A stretch of DNA of 60,810 bases from Butyrivibrio sp. AC2005 (lineage in GTDB: Bacteria > Bacillota > Clostridia > Lachnospirales > Lachnospiraceae): contig NZ_AUJI01000038.1 of the NCBI RefSeq assembly GCF_000424145.1, positions 1 through 60,810 on the forward strand, read 5' to 3'. The notes beneath the pieces were generated by a model. That model searched no databases, was not told the DNA's origin, and saw only the letters and a program-made list of their open reading frames with translations. Positions 8,512 through 17,915 of this stretch are shown in pieces. Numbering within the stretch: the stretch's first letter is position 1; each line of letters begins with the position of its first letter. The position numbers and the translations under genes were made by a program.

Positions 8512-8542
8512 TATATGGGCATCCCACATGGATGCCCATATA
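8512..8542 (+). terminator. Intercistronic stem-loop between binding protein and permease genes
   Basis: A perfect 13-bp stem (arms 8512-8524 and 8530-8542) closes a five-base loop and has no T-run after it. Such hairpins behind binding-protein genes usually protect the upstream mRNA or reduce read-through, giving more binding protein than permease. Confidence 0.65.
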
Positions 8543-8595
8543 TCAACTAATGAGTAGGTTTACAACTCGTTAAAAACTATTTATGAGGTATTTTC

Positions 8596-9546
8596 ATGGG
8601 CAAGACACAAAAGGTTACATCAACAGGACAGGTTATAAATAAGAAACCGTTAAAAACCAGAATATGGAATAATAGGGGATTTTACCTTATGTTCCTTCCG
8701 ATTTTTATCTATGTGCTGATAGTTTACTATTGGCCTATGCTTGGAATTCGTTATTCGTTTTATGATTACACACTTAAGAAAATTGAATTCGTTGGCTTAA
8801 AACATTTTTCAAAAATGTTTTCAGATGTTGAATTCTGGAGAGCCTTTACTAATACGCTGAAACTATCTATTACAAAGCTTTTGATAACAACACTTACAGC
8901 CGTAATCGTGTCGGTATTTATCAATGAGATGACAAATCTGTTTGCAAAAAAAGTTTTACAGACAGTTATTTATCTTCCTCATTTTATGTCATGGACAGTT
9001 ACAGCTGCTGTATTTACGCTTTTTCTTTCCACTTCATCGACAGGATTTATTAATGAGACTTTGAAAAGCTGGGGGTGGATTAGCCAAAGCATAGACTTTA
9101 TGCATGAAACGAAGCTGTGGCCGATAGTGTATTATCTGGTAAATATATGGAAAGAGACAGGATGGGGAACAGTTATATTCCTGGCGACTCTTGCAGGAAT
9201 AAATCCGGAAATATACGAAGCAGCTGACATCGATGGTGCAACGAGACTTCAGAAAATATGGTTTGTGACAGTACCTGAACTTGCAAACACAATAATAATT
9301 GTTCTTATTCTTAATCTTGCAAAGGTTCTGAATCTGTTTGAATCAGTTTTTGTAATGTATAACAACCGTGTTTTTGAAACATCTGATGTAATATCTACAT
9401 ATATTTACAGAAAGACTTTCCTTACAGCAATACCCAATTATGGATATACAACTGCAGTAGGTTTGTTTAAGTCACTTGTAGGATGTTTTCTGGTAGTTTT
9501 GTGCAACTGGGCAAGTAAAAAAATCCGCGGACGCGGAATCATCTGA
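8596..9546 (+). CDS. ABC sugar transporter permease (LplB/UgpA type)
   Basis: The 316-aa membrane protein has six predicted transmembrane segments and the inner-membrane-component motif EAADIDGATRLQKIWFVTVP (residues about 214-233), which docks to the ATPase. A positively charged N-terminal tail (residues 1-30) precedes the first helix (FYLMFLPIFIYVLIVYYW). It pairs with the permease 11 bp downstream and the lipoprotein upstream to import pectin oligosaccharides. Confidence 0.93.
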   Translation: MGKTQKVTSTGQVINKKPLKTRIWNNRGFYLMFLPIFIYVLIVYYWPMLGIRYSFYDYTLKKIEFVGLKHFSKMFSDVEFWRAFTNTLKLSITKLLITTLTAVIVSVFINEMTNLFAKKVLQTVIYLPHFMSWTVTAAVFTLFLSTSSTGFINETLKSWGWISQSIDFMHETKLWPIVYYLVNIWKETGWGTVIFLATLAGINPEIYEAADIDGATRLQKIWFVTVPELANTIIIVLILNLAKVLNLFESVFVMYNNRVFETSDVISTYIYRKTFLTAIPNYGYTTAVGLFKSLVGCFLVVLCNWASKKIRGRGII

Positions 9547-9557
9547 GGAGGAATACA

Positions 9558-10424
9558 ATGGCAAAGGCTAAAGAATATGCGGTTGGTCGTAAGAGAAAGA
9601 CGGGCCTCTTCGATGTAATTAATTATGTTGTTTTTATACTTATAGGACTTATAGTTCTCGTACCTATATGGAAGGTTGTTGCTGACTCATTTAATGCGGT
9701 TGGGGTATATAAATTTCAGCTGTGGCCCAATCAGCCCACTCTGGATGGATATCGTACTATTTTGCATACTGCAAAGTTGTATACACCATTTGTAAATTCA
9801 GTAATAACTACTATTCTCGGAACTCTTCTGGGACTGATATTATCTACCCTTGGAGGTTATGTGCTTGCACAGTATGACCTTCCGGGAAGAGATCTTTTGG
9901 CATATTTTCTTTTGTTTACCATGATATTTTCAGGCGGTATGATACCTGAATACCTGGTTATGAAGAAACTGCATCTGGTTAACAGCATGTGGATTTTGGT
10001 TGTTAAGCATGGAATGAATGTTTACAACCTGGTGCTTATGAGAAACTTCTTTGAAGGAATTCCGGGATCATTGTTTGAGGCTGCAAAAATTGATGGATGC
10101 ACACCAATGGGGATTTTCTTTAAAATAGTGCTTCCTCTTTCAAAGGCTGCGCTTGCATCCATAGGTCTTATGTTTGCTGTAACAGTTTGGAATGATTATT
10201 CAACAGTTCAGATTTATATTACGAATCGTGATCAGGTTAATTTCCAGTATATTCTGAGAGTTATGGTCATGGACGGAGATACGCCAACAACTTCATATAA
10301 TGTTTCGCAGAACACTTTGTATTATTCAGCGATTGTTTGTGCGATTCTTCCATTTATGGCACTTTATCCGTTCCTGCAAAAATACTTTGTAAAGGGTGTA
10401 AATATCGGAGCGGTAAAAGAGTAA
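9558..10424 (+). CDS. ABC sugar transporter permease (YtcP/UgpE type)
   Basis: This 288-aa membrane protein has six predicted helices, the first at about residues 18-40. Its EAAKIDGCTPMGIFFKIVLP motif near residue 175 is the ATPase-coupling loop. GAGGAG lies just before the ATG, and the gene follows its partner by 11 bp. The C-terminus (FVKGVNIGAVKE) is typical of the YtcP/CarB-like group. Confidence 0.93.
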   Translation: MAKAKEYAVGRKRKTGLFDVINYVVFILIGLIVLVPIWKVVADSFNAVGVYKFQLWPNQPTLDGYRTILHTAKLYTPFVNSVITTILGTLLGLILSTLGGYVLAQYDLPGRDLLAYFLLFTMIFSGGMIPEYLVMKKLHLVNSMWILVVKHGMNVYNLVLMRNFFEGIPGSLFEAAKIDGCTPMGIFFKIVLPLSKAALASIGLMFAVTVWNDYSTVQIYITNRDQVNFQYILRVMVMDGDTPTTSYNVSQNTLYYSAIVCAILPFMALYPFLQKYFVKGVNIGAVKE

Positions 10425-10440
10425 GAAATATATTTATAGA

Positions 10441-10468
10441 GCCGAAGCTTCGAAACATGAGCTTCGGC
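10441..10468 (+). terminator. Stem-loop after the importer genes
   Basis: GCCGAAGCT (10441-10449) pairs perfectly with AGCTTCGGC (10460-10468); a weak T-rich stretch follows. It may end part of the transporter transcript or stabilise it. The downstream enzymes are in the same direction, so read-through is likely. Confidence 0.6.
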
Positions 10469-10540
10469 TTATATCTTAAGATGATGACAGGCAGGATATA
10501 AAAACTACTGACTTACTTAAGGGATGTCTCTGGAGGAGAA

Positions 10541-11299
10541 ATGAGAATAATATTTTGGGCAGGAGATTCCACAAATACCTGCAATAAGGCAAATAAATAT
10601 CCACAAACAGGTATAGCTCAGGCTTTTGACAGATATACCCGCCCCGATGTGGTCATATATGATCATGCTATTAATGGCAGAAGCACTAAAAGTTTTATTG
10701 ACCAGGGAAGACTTGCGACAATAAACGATGAGATAAAAGAAGGAGATTTCCTTTTCATTCAGTTCGGACACAATGACGAGAAAAAAACTGATTTTAGCAG
10801 GTATACCGATCCGAAAGGATCTTTTGTTGATAATCTGGGAAAATTCGTGAATGTAGCCAGAAACAGAGGTGCAATACCGCTTTTTATAACACCTTTGGAG
10901 CGCAGAAGCTTTGAAGATGATCATGTACATCTTAGAAAATCAGATCATGAACCTTATGTTGAAGGATATTATATTGCTTCAGAAAAATACAATGTACCAA
11001 TAATAGATCTGTATAAAGTAAGCAGAGAATTTATTGAAAAAACGGGAGATGAACCTACAAAAAAGTACTTTATGCACGTAAAACCGGGAGAGGTATTCTG
11101 GCTCCCGGATGGTTTGTCTACAGATAATACTCATTTAAGGTATGAAGGTGCTATGAAGTTTGGGGAACTTCTGGCAGGTGAGATTATAAAGGCAGGCGAG
11201 CCCTATGCGTCACTCATTGATGAAACAGTACTGGCGGAGCTTAAAATGGTTCACGATTCCAATCTGATGGACGAGGGTGTGGCAGATGAGTATAAGTGA
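10541..11299 (+). CDS. SGNH/GDSL esterase, probable rhamnogalacturonan acetylesterase (CE12)
   Basis: The 252-aa protein has the GDS motif at residues 7-9 (WAGDSTNT) with Ser9 as nucleophile. Block III is QFGHND and the C-terminal catalytic pair is D..H in DNTHLRYEG. These match the RhgT/YesT group, which removes acetyl groups from rhamnogalacturonan. There is no signal peptide, so it acts on imported acetylated oligosaccharides in the cytosol. GGAGG lies ahead of the ATG. It is the first enzyme gene after the importer. Confidence 0.85.
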   Translation: MRIIFWAGDSTNTCNKANKYPQTGIAQAFDRYTRPDVVIYDHAINGRSTKSFIDQGRLATINDEIKEGDFLFIQFGHNDEKKTDFSRYTDPKGSFVDNLGKFVNVARNRGAIPLFITPLERRSFEDDHVHLRKSDHEPYVEGYYIASEKYNVPIIDLYKVSREFIEKTGDEPTKKYFMHVKPGEVFWLPDGLSTDNTHLRYEGAMKFGELLAGEIIKAGEPYASLIDETVLAELKMVHDSNLMDEGVADEYK

Positions 11300-11350
11300 G
11301 AAATGCACTAATCCAATTATATTTGTAAATCAGTAAGAAGGATAACAGCG

Positions 11351-13135
11351 ATGCAATTGACACAAGATAGTGATTCAAACAGATTTGAGGAAAGGTACAG
11401 AAAATATAAGGACAAGCCGCTTGTAGCTCTAATATCTTTTTACAGTGGATATTATCATAACTTTGTTTTATCAGTATTTTTTTATACTATAAAACATTCA
11501 CCTGTGTGGATAATGCCTATAGTTACAGCAAATATCATCAATTATGTAACAAGGGGAGCAGAAGATGCAGGCAGACTGATTATATTTAATGCATCGATTG
11601 TTGCAATATTGCTGATACTTAACATCCCTATGAATTATCTACATATGCATTTCAGGGCATCAGCAGTCAGAAAAGTTGAGGCCGGACTTAGAAGTGCACT
11701 TGTTCACAAAGTGCAGACGATGTCTATCCTGTCAGAAAAGGACATTCAGTCAGGACGTATACAGTCAAAAATAATACGTGATGTTGAGGCGATTGAGACA
11801 CTATCAGATCAGATTTTTGTTAACTTCATGAATATCATCATCAATGTGGTGGTGGCACTTACAGTAACAGTATCAAAAAGCAGGGTTGTATTCATCTTTT
11901 TCCTATTGATGGTACCTATGGCGGCGATACTTGTATATATTTTCAAAAAACCGATAAAGGTTCATAACCAGCGTTTTAGAAAAGAAGTGGAGGCAACATC
12001 TGCAAAGGTATCAGAAATGATTGAACTGGTGCCTGTAACAAGAGCTCATGCACTTGAAGAAGATGAAATAAGCAGAATGGATGAACAAATGTATCAGATA
12101 GCAGCAGAAGGCTATCAGCTTGATATGGTTCAGACCAATTTTGGTGCGGTGAGCTGGGCTTTTTTTCAGATGTTTCAGGTAATATGCCTGGTATTCACAT
12201 CTTTTCTTGCTCTGAGTGGCAAAATTCCTGCAGGTGACGTTGTTCTTTATCAAAGCTATTTTACAACTATAGTCGGGCAGGTGACGAGCATGCTGAATCT
12301 GTTGCCTACCATTTCAAAAGGGCTTGAGTCAGTAAGTAGTGTAGGTGAGATCTTGTCAGTTGAGGATATTGAAGATAACGAGGGAAAGATATCGATTGAT
12401 GATTTAAAGGGCAATTACAGGTTTAGCCACGTCAGATATGCATATCCGGGTGATGAAAAAAATGTAATAAACGATTTGGATTTCGAGGTACACCGGGGAG
12501 AAACAGTAGCATTTGTTGGAGAATCAGGAGGAGGTAAATCCACAATTCTCAATTTGATAATCGGCTTTATGATGCCGGTGGATGGGATGATATATGTGGA
12601 TGGAATTCCGTTAAATGAGATTAATCTTAGAAGCTACAGGAGATTCCTGGCTGTAGTACCACAGAATACAGCGCTGTTTTCAGGATCTATCAGAGACAAT
12701 ATCCTCTATGGAACAACTGATGTATCCGAGGAGGTTTTAGATCGGGTCATAAAGGAATCAGGGTTACAGGAAGTGATAAAAAAGCTTCCGAATGGCATGG
12801 ATACATTTGTGGGAGAACATGGTGACAGACTCTCGGGTGGCCAGAAACAAAGAATATCAATTGCAAGAGCGCTTATACGTGATCCCAAAGTCATCATTCT
12901 GGATGAGGCAACTTCCGCTCTTGATGCAATTTCCGAACGGGAGGTTTCCGGTGCACTTGATAATATGTCTGATTCAAGGACTACATTTATCGTAGCTCAT
13001 AAACTGGCAACCATCAGAAAAGCAGACGAGATAATTGTTATAAAGAATGGCAGGGTTGTAGAAAAAGGCACCTATGAAGAACTATTGAATAACAAGGGAT
13101 ATTTTTATTATATGGGTGAACAATTTGAGAACTGA
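11351..13135 (+). CDS. ABC transporter, fused membrane and ATPase domains (exporter type)
   Basis: The 594-aa protein has an N-terminal six-helix exporter domain (about residues 35-320) and a C-terminal ATPase. The ATPase has Walker A GESGGGKST near residue 390, signature LSGGQKQR near 493, Walker B VIILDEATSALD near 513 and the switch His in IVAHKLATI. It is a half-transporter of the MsbA/LmrA fold that would act as a homodimer. An exporter-type protein inside a pectin operon is unusual. It may export a metabolite or protect against toxic pectin products, and its substrate cannot be read from the sequence. Confidence 0.9.
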   Translation: MQLTQDSDSNRFEERYRKYKDKPLVALISFYSGYYHNFVLSVFFYTIKHSPVWIMPIVTANIINYVTRGAEDAGRLIIFNASIVAILLILNIPMNYLHMHFRASAVRKVEAGLRSALVHKVQTMSILSEKDIQSGRIQSKIIRDVEAIETLSDQIFVNFMNIIINVVVALTVTVSKSRVVFIFFLLMVPMAAILVYIFKKPIKVHNQRFRKEVEATSAKVSEMIELVPVTRAHALEEDEISRMDEQMYQIAAEGYQLDMVQTNFGAVSWAFFQMFQVICLVFTSFLALSGKIPAGDVVLYQSYFTTIVGQVTSMLNLLPTISKGLESVSSVGEILSVEDIEDNEGKISIDDLKGNYRFSHVRYAYPGDEKNVINDLDFEVHRGETVAFVGESGGGKSTILNLIIGFMMPVDGMIYVDGIPLNEINLRSYRRFLAVVPQNTALFSGSIRDNILYGTTDVSEEVLDRVIKESGLQEVIKKLPNGMDTFVGEHGDRLSGGQKQRISIARALIRDPKVIILDEATSALDAISEREVSGALDNMSDSRTTFIVAHKLATIRKADEIIVIKNGRVVEKGTYEELLNNKGYFYYMGEQFEN

Positions 13136-13187
13136 CAAGTATTACGCTATTTCCATGATGAGATACTGACGGAGGTGTTTGGGAAAT

Positions 13188-14357
13188 ATGACTAAAGCAG
13201 AAACAAAAGAACTTCTCAAAGAATATGTACTGTATCTGATGGAAAATTCCGATGCGGAACATCCTATGTGGAATATTGAGAAGGTCAGAAGCGGGAAACA
13301 GAATAAATGGAATTATATAGACGGGTGCATGATCACAGCGCTTCTAAGGCTATATTCAATAACGGGTGAGCGAAAGTTCCTGGATTTTGCAGATGATTTT
13401 GTCTCATTTTATGTAAATGAGGATGGAACAATAAATACCTATGAGGTAGGAGAATATAATCTGGATAATATAAGGCCTGCCTGCAACTTGTTCGCGCTAT
13501 ATGATCTGACCGGCAGGGAAAAATACAGAAAGGCTATGGATACAGTAAGAAGTCAGCTTGATACCATGCCAAGAACGAAGGAAGGCAATTTTTGGCATAA
13601 GCAGATTTATCCGAACCAGGTATGGCTTGATGGCTTATATATGGCACAGCCTTTTTATATGGAATATGAAAGAAGATATCGCAAGATGAACGGATGTCTT
13701 GATTCCTTCAGGCAGTTTGAGAATGTCAGAAGATTTATGCGAGATGAAAAGACAGGTCTGTATTATCACGGATATGACGAGTCAAGACAGATGTATTGGG
13801 CAGATAAAAATACGGGATGTAGCCCGAATTTCTGGCTAAGAGCGACAGGGTGGTTTATGGCTGCTCTTGTGGATACTGCAGAAGCAATGGGAGAGCAGAC
13901 ATATTACGAATACAGAACGCTTCAGGATATGTTAAAAAATCTGGCAGACAGTCTACTCAATTACCTTGATCCGGAATCAAAAATGTTTTACCAGGTAATA
14001 GACAAAAAGGGAGCTGCGGGCAATTATTTGGAGACCTCAGGGTCAGCCCTTATTTCTTATGCTTTGGCAAAAGGAGTGAGGTTATCTTATTTACCAAAAA
14101 GATATGCCCAAATTTCAGAAGAAATATTCTATGGAATAACAGAAAAATATCTGTCCAAAAACGAGGATGGTCTGCCAAGACTTGGAGGAATATGCCTTGT
14201 GGCAGGACTTGGTGGAAAAGATCACAGGGATGGTTCACTTTCGTACTATTTTGGCGAGCCTGTTGTAGAAAACGATGCGAAAGGAACTGCCCCGCTCCTG
14301 ATGGCATATACAGAGCTTCTCAGTCTGGAACAACGAGGTGTGTTAAATGAAATTTGA
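13188..14357 (+). CDS. Unsaturated rhamnogalacturonyl hydrolase (GH88/GH105, YteR-like)
   Basis: The 389-aa alpha/alpha-barrel enzyme has the family segments WNYIDGCMITALL, VWLDGLYMAQPFYMEYERRY and WLRATGWFMAALVDTAE. They carry the conserved Asp residues that hydrate the double bond of unsaturated galacturonyl-rhamnose. Without a signal peptide it acts in the cytosol on lyase products. I chose ATG 13188; a TTG at 13179 sits only 3 bp from the GGAGGTG site. The stop overlaps the next gene by 11 bp, showing translational coupling. Confidence 0.92.
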   Translation: MTKAETKELLKEYVLYLMENSDAEHPMWNIEKVRSGKQNKWNYIDGCMITALLRLYSITGERKFLDFADDFVSFYVNEDGTINTYEVGEYNLDNIRPACNLFALYDLTGREKYRKAMDTVRSQLDTMPRTKEGNFWHKQIYPNQVWLDGLYMAQPFYMEYERRYRKMNGCLDSFRQFENVRRFMRDEKTGLYYHGYDESRQMYWADKNTGCSPNFWLRATGWFMAALVDTAEAMGEQTYYEYRTLQDMLKNLADSLLNYLDPESKMFYQVIDKKGAAGNYLETSGSALISYALAKGVRLSYLPKRYAQISEEIFYGITEKYLSKNEDGLPRLGGICLVAGLGGKDHRDGSLSYYFGEPVVENDAKGTAPLLMAYTELLSLEQRGVLNEI

Positions 14358-15924
14358 AGTTATTGATACAGAGCCCAGAAATATTACGGTGGAACTTGAT
14401 AATACTGAATGTTTTATGCCTGCAGAAGCAGTAAAAGTTATGGTTAATGATATTGAATACCATGCAGAGAACAGGAACGTATTTAGCATCGGTGGACTTG
14501 AACCTGATAAGGAATATGAGGTTTCAATCATTGATCATGAAGGGATATGTGAAAGAAAAGTCATAAAAACATCTTATGAATCTGTTTTGCTGGATGTAAG
14601 TGAATTCGGGGCAGTCGGAGATGGAAAAAATGATGACACGGCATATATTCAGGCCGCAATAAGTTCATGCCCATCGGATGGAACGGTATACCTGGGAAAA
14701 GGAACATTTTTATCGGGACCATTGTTTCTTAAAAGCGGCGTTCATATATGGATTGATAAAGGAGCGACTCTTTTAGGCAAAACCGATAGACAAAGTTACC
14801 CTATTCTGCCCGGAATGACACTATATACGGATGAAACTGCGGAATTTAACCTTGGTACCTGGGAAGGCAATCCTTTATCGTGTTTTGCCGCACTGATAAC
14901 AGGTATTAATGTACATGATGTGAAGATATTCGGAGAGGGGACGATTGACGGTAATGCACAAAGGGGAGATTGGTGGATAAACCCAAAAGAAAAGGCTGGG
15001 GCATGGAGACCGAGACTGATATTCCTTAAGGAATGCAGTAACGTTACCGTGCAGGGGATAACTGTTCAGAATTCACCATCCTGGACAATCCATCCTTATT
15101 ATTCGGAAGCAATAAATCTGATCGGTTTGAGTATTAAAAATCCGGACAATTCGCCAAATACTGATGGAATTGACCCTGAGAGCTGCAGTGATGTGAACAT
15201 TATAGGAACTACAATATCTGTTGGGGATGATTGCATAGCAATTAAGTCAGGAAAATATTACATGGCTCTTAGGCACTACAAGAATACATCAAATATAACT
15301 GTCAGGAATTGCAGGCTTAACAGAGGGCATGGAAGTGTCACAGTAGGAAGCGAATGTGCAGGTGGAGTAAATGGCGTAAAGGTGACCAGATGTCTGTTTG
15401 ATTCCACTGACAGAGGACTCAGAATTAAGACAAGAAGAGGAAGGGGTGAAAAGTCAATTCTTCAAAATATTCTGTTTGAGAATATAAAAATGGAGAATGT
15501 AAGAATGCCGTTTACCATCAATATGTTTTATTTTTGTGATCCGGACGGACACAGCGAATACTGTCAAAGTAAAGAGTTCATGGAAGTCAATGAAATGACT
15601 CCGTCAATAAAAGATATTACTGCGAGAAATATCGAATGTGCGGGAGTTGACGTGTGCCTGATCACGGTATATGGACTTCCGGAATCTAAAGTTGAAGAGG
15701 TAACGCTTGAGAACATTAAGGCAATCTACATGGATGAAAAGGACAGAGCTCCCGAAGTCCCTGTCATGATGGATGGCATTGACAAGATGAGCGGGAGAGG
15801 AATATTTGTCAGAAACACAAAGAAACTTGTCATTAGGGATGTGGAAGTAACAGGTACGGTGGACTCGGAGCCGGATATCAGCGAAACAGATATATGTGAC
15901 ATAGAAAATGTAAAGTTAGGATAA
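14347..15924 (+). CDS. Polygalacturonase-like glycoside hydrolase, GH28
   Basis: The 525-aa enzyme has a ~75-residue N-terminal fibronectin-like domain and a right-handed beta-helix. The GH28 signature residues are present: NTDGID, VGDDCIAIKSG, GHGSVTVGSE and RGLRIKTRRGRG, with the three catalytic Asp residues in the first two. It hydrolyses galacturonan or rhamnogalacturonan oligomers. There is no signal peptide, so it is intracellular, probably an exo-acting oligogalacturonidase. GAGGTG precedes the ATG inside the previous gene. Confidence 0.93.
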   Translation: MKFEVIDTEPRNITVELDNTECFMPAEAVKVMVNDIEYHAENRNVFSIGGLEPDKEYEVSIIDHEGICERKVIKTSYESVLLDVSEFGAVGDGKNDDTAYIQAAISSCPSDGTVYLGKGTFLSGPLFLKSGVHIWIDKGATLLGKTDRQSYPILPGMTLYTDETAEFNLGTWEGNPLSCFAALITGINVHDVKIFGEGTIDGNAQRGDWWINPKEKAGAWRPRLIFLKECSNVTVQGITVQNSPSWTIHPYYSEAINLIGLSIKNPDNSPNTDGIDPESCSDVNIIGTTISVGDDCIAIKSGKYYMALRHYKNTSNITVRNCRLNRGHGSVTVGSECAGGVNGVKVTRCLFDSTDRGLRIKTRRGRGEKSILQNILFENIKMENVRMPFTINMFYFCDPDGHSEYCQSKEFMEVNEMTPSIKDITARNIECAGVDVCLITVYGLPESKVEEVTLENIKAIYMDEKDRAPEVPVMMDGIDKMSGRGIFVRNTKKLVIRDVEVTGTVDSEPDISETDICDIENVKLG

Positions 15925-15944
15925 AAACCGGTATTGCGGGGAAA

Positions 15945-16931
15945 ATGATGGAAAAAATAAGGATATCAGTGGGTCCTTTGGGGGATTACCGCACAATAGG
16001 AGAAGCTGCTGAAGCAGTGCCGTATATGGCAAGTGCTGTTATAGATATAGCAGAAGGGATCTATAAAGAAAAACTGTCCATAGAAAAAAAGGACATAACC
16101 CTCAGAGGGGCCGGAATGAATAAGACGGTCATATCTTATGATGACTGTGCAGAACAGCTTCTTGAAGATAATACAAAAAGAGGGACGTTCAGAAGTCAGA
16201 CATTATTTATCGGCGGAGAGAGGGTCAAAGTGCAGGATCTGACCGTAGAGAATACTGCAGGCTGGGGAAACGGCGTAGGTCAGGCGCTTGCAATTTACGC
16301 AGATGCTGATGAGGTTGTAATGGAGAATGTCAGTATACGCTCAAGGCAGGATACACTTTTTATGGCACCACTTCCTTTGACAGAGCGGTTTAAGAACGGT
16401 TTCTTTGGTCCACGTATGCTTACAAACAGGCGAAATACGCGTCAGTTTTATAAAAACTGTGTGATTTGTGGAGATGTTGATTTCATATTCGGCGGTGCGG
16501 ATGCGGTGTTTGATAACTGTGAGATAGTGGTAATGGACAGGAAAAAAGACATTAACGGCTATGTTACAGCGCCTTCCGAAAATCTTGGAGAATTAGGCAT
16601 GGTGTTTAGAGAATGCCATATCCATGGTGAGAATAAAGATATGGAAGGTACCGTATTTTTAGGAAGACCCTGGAGACCGACAGGTAAGGTGGCATTCATA
16701 GATTGCACCTACGATAATTCCATACACCCACTAAGATTCAGCGAGTGGTATGAGATGGAAACGATGGAGAGTGAGGCATTCTTTGCGGAATACAATTCGA
16801 GGGATGAAATGGGGAATGAGCCTGATTTATCAAAGAGAAATAAATGGGTAAAACTCCTGTCACCTGAGGAAGCTTCAAAAATAAGAGAAGCGGCAGATAG
16901 TCTGGTAATGAGTGTTAGGAGGCAGAATTAA
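15945..16931 (+). CDS. Pectin methylesterase, CE8
   Basis: The 328-aa beta-helix enzyme has the family motifs GQALAIYADADEVVMENVSIRSRQDTLF (Gln and Asp of the active site), GDVDFIFGGADAVFDNCEI (second catalytic Asp) and LGRPWRPTGKVAFIDC (Arg and Trp). It removes methyl groups from galacturonate residues, releasing methanol. It has no signal peptide, which points to demethylation of imported oligosaccharides. Two adjacent ATGs (15945, 15948) are possible starts. The last base of its stop is the A of the next start (TAATG). Confidence 0.92.
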   Translation: MMEKIRISVGPLGDYRTIGEAAEAVPYMASAVIDIAEGIYKEKLSIEKKDITLRGAGMNKTVISYDDCAEQLLEDNTKRGTFRSQTLFIGGERVKVQDLTVENTAGWGNGVGQALAIYADADEVVMENVSIRSRQDTLFMAPLPLTERFKNGFFGPRMLTNRRNTRQFYKNCVICGDVDFIFGGADAVFDNCEIVVMDRKKDINGYVTAPSENLGELGMVFRECHIHGENKDMEGTVFLGRPWRPTGKVAFIDCTYDNSIHPLRFSEWYEMETMESEAFFAEYNSRDEMGNEPDLSKRNKWVKLLSPEEASKIREAADSLVMSVRRQN

Positions 16932-17767
16932 TGCAGATAGGATTACGTGCACATGATGCGGAATATGGACCGTTAAATGAACTTATACCCAGAATAAAAG
17001 AACAGGGCTTTAGCTGTATTCACCTGGCGCTTTCCAAATCCATAAAGGAATTCAAGGTGACTGAAAGTGCCATGACTCCCGGACTTGCCATGTATATTAA
17101 AAATCTATGCAGAAATAATCATATAGATATTGCAGTGCTTGGCAATTATCAAAATCTTGCACATCCCGACAAAGACAAACTTGATGAGATTAAGAAAAGA
17201 TATATAGCGCACATGAGATTTGCATCAATTCTTGGCTGCGGCGTTGTGGGTACTGAAACTGGTGCGGTTAATGCTGAATATAAATACGAGCCGGCGAATC
17301 ATGAGCGGGAAGCACTTGATATTTTTATTAAGAATCTGAAGCCGGTGGTAAATGCTGCGGAGAAATTCGGTGTGATAGTTGCTATAGAACCTGTCTGGAA
17401 GCATATTGTATACGGCCCTGAACAGGCGAGATTTGTGCTTGATGAGATAGGAAGTCCCAACCTTCAAATTATTTTTGACCCTGTAAACATGCTCTATTCA
17501 GGAAATATTGATGAACAGGACAGCATTATTACGAAGACCTTCGATTTGCTTAAGGATGATATAGCTGTAATTCATATGAAGGATTTCGAATTATGCGGAG
17601 ATGAACTTAAATCAATACCTGCGGGTAAAGGTGACCTGAACTATGAACTTCTTTTATCCAAGATCAAAGAATACAAGCCGTGCATACAGTGTACTCTGGA
17701 AAACACATCTCCTGACAATGCGGTAGATACGCGAATGTATGTGGAGAAATTGTATGCAAACATATAA
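16931..17767 (+). CDS. Sugar phosphate isomerase/epimerase-like TIM barrel protein
   Basis: The 278-aa protein is a xylose-isomerase-like TIM barrel. Candidate metal ligands are Glu in GVIVAIEPVW, Asp in QIIFDPVNML, His-Met-Lys-Asp in VIHMKDFEL and Glu in CTLENTSP. It shares a base with the preceding stop, so it is tightly co-translated with the pectin methylesterase. The context suggests epimerisation or isomerisation of an uncommon pectin-derived sugar acid, but the reaction is not known. Confidence 0.85.
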   Translation: MQIGLRAHDAEYGPLNELIPRIKEQGFSCIHLALSKSIKEFKVTESAMTPGLAMYIKNLCRNNHIDIAVLGNYQNLAHPDKDKLDEIKKRYIAHMRFASILGCGVVGTETGAVNAEYKYEPANHEREALDIFIKNLKPVVNAAEKFGVIVAIEPVWKHIVYGPEQARFVLDEIGSPNLQIIFDPVNMLYSGNIDEQDSIITKTFDLLKDDIAVIHMKDFELCGDELKSIPAGKGDLNYELLLSKIKEYKPCIQCTLENTSPDNAVDTRMYVEKLYANI

Positions 17768-17800
17768 AATAACTGCTGTTATAGAAGACGGACATAAATA

Positions 17801-17830
17801 TTGTAAAAATTGTTGTACTTGTTGTATAAG
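17801..17830 (+). promoter_or_regulatory. Possible promoter upstream of uxaC with direct repeats
   Basis: TTGTAA (17801-17806) and TATAAG (17825-17830) are 18 bp apart. Between and over them lie two direct TTGTTGTA repeats ten bases apart, a possible operator for a regulator coded elsewhere. It lies in the 148-bp gap that divides the oligosaccharide genes from the uronate catabolic genes. Confidence 0.45.
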
Positions 17831-17915
17831 TTGGTTTAAAACCCCAAAGCTATATAAAAAATAAAGATTTGCAATTAGTATTATAGGAAAGGTTTTAATT
17901 GGGAGCTGGTAAAAG

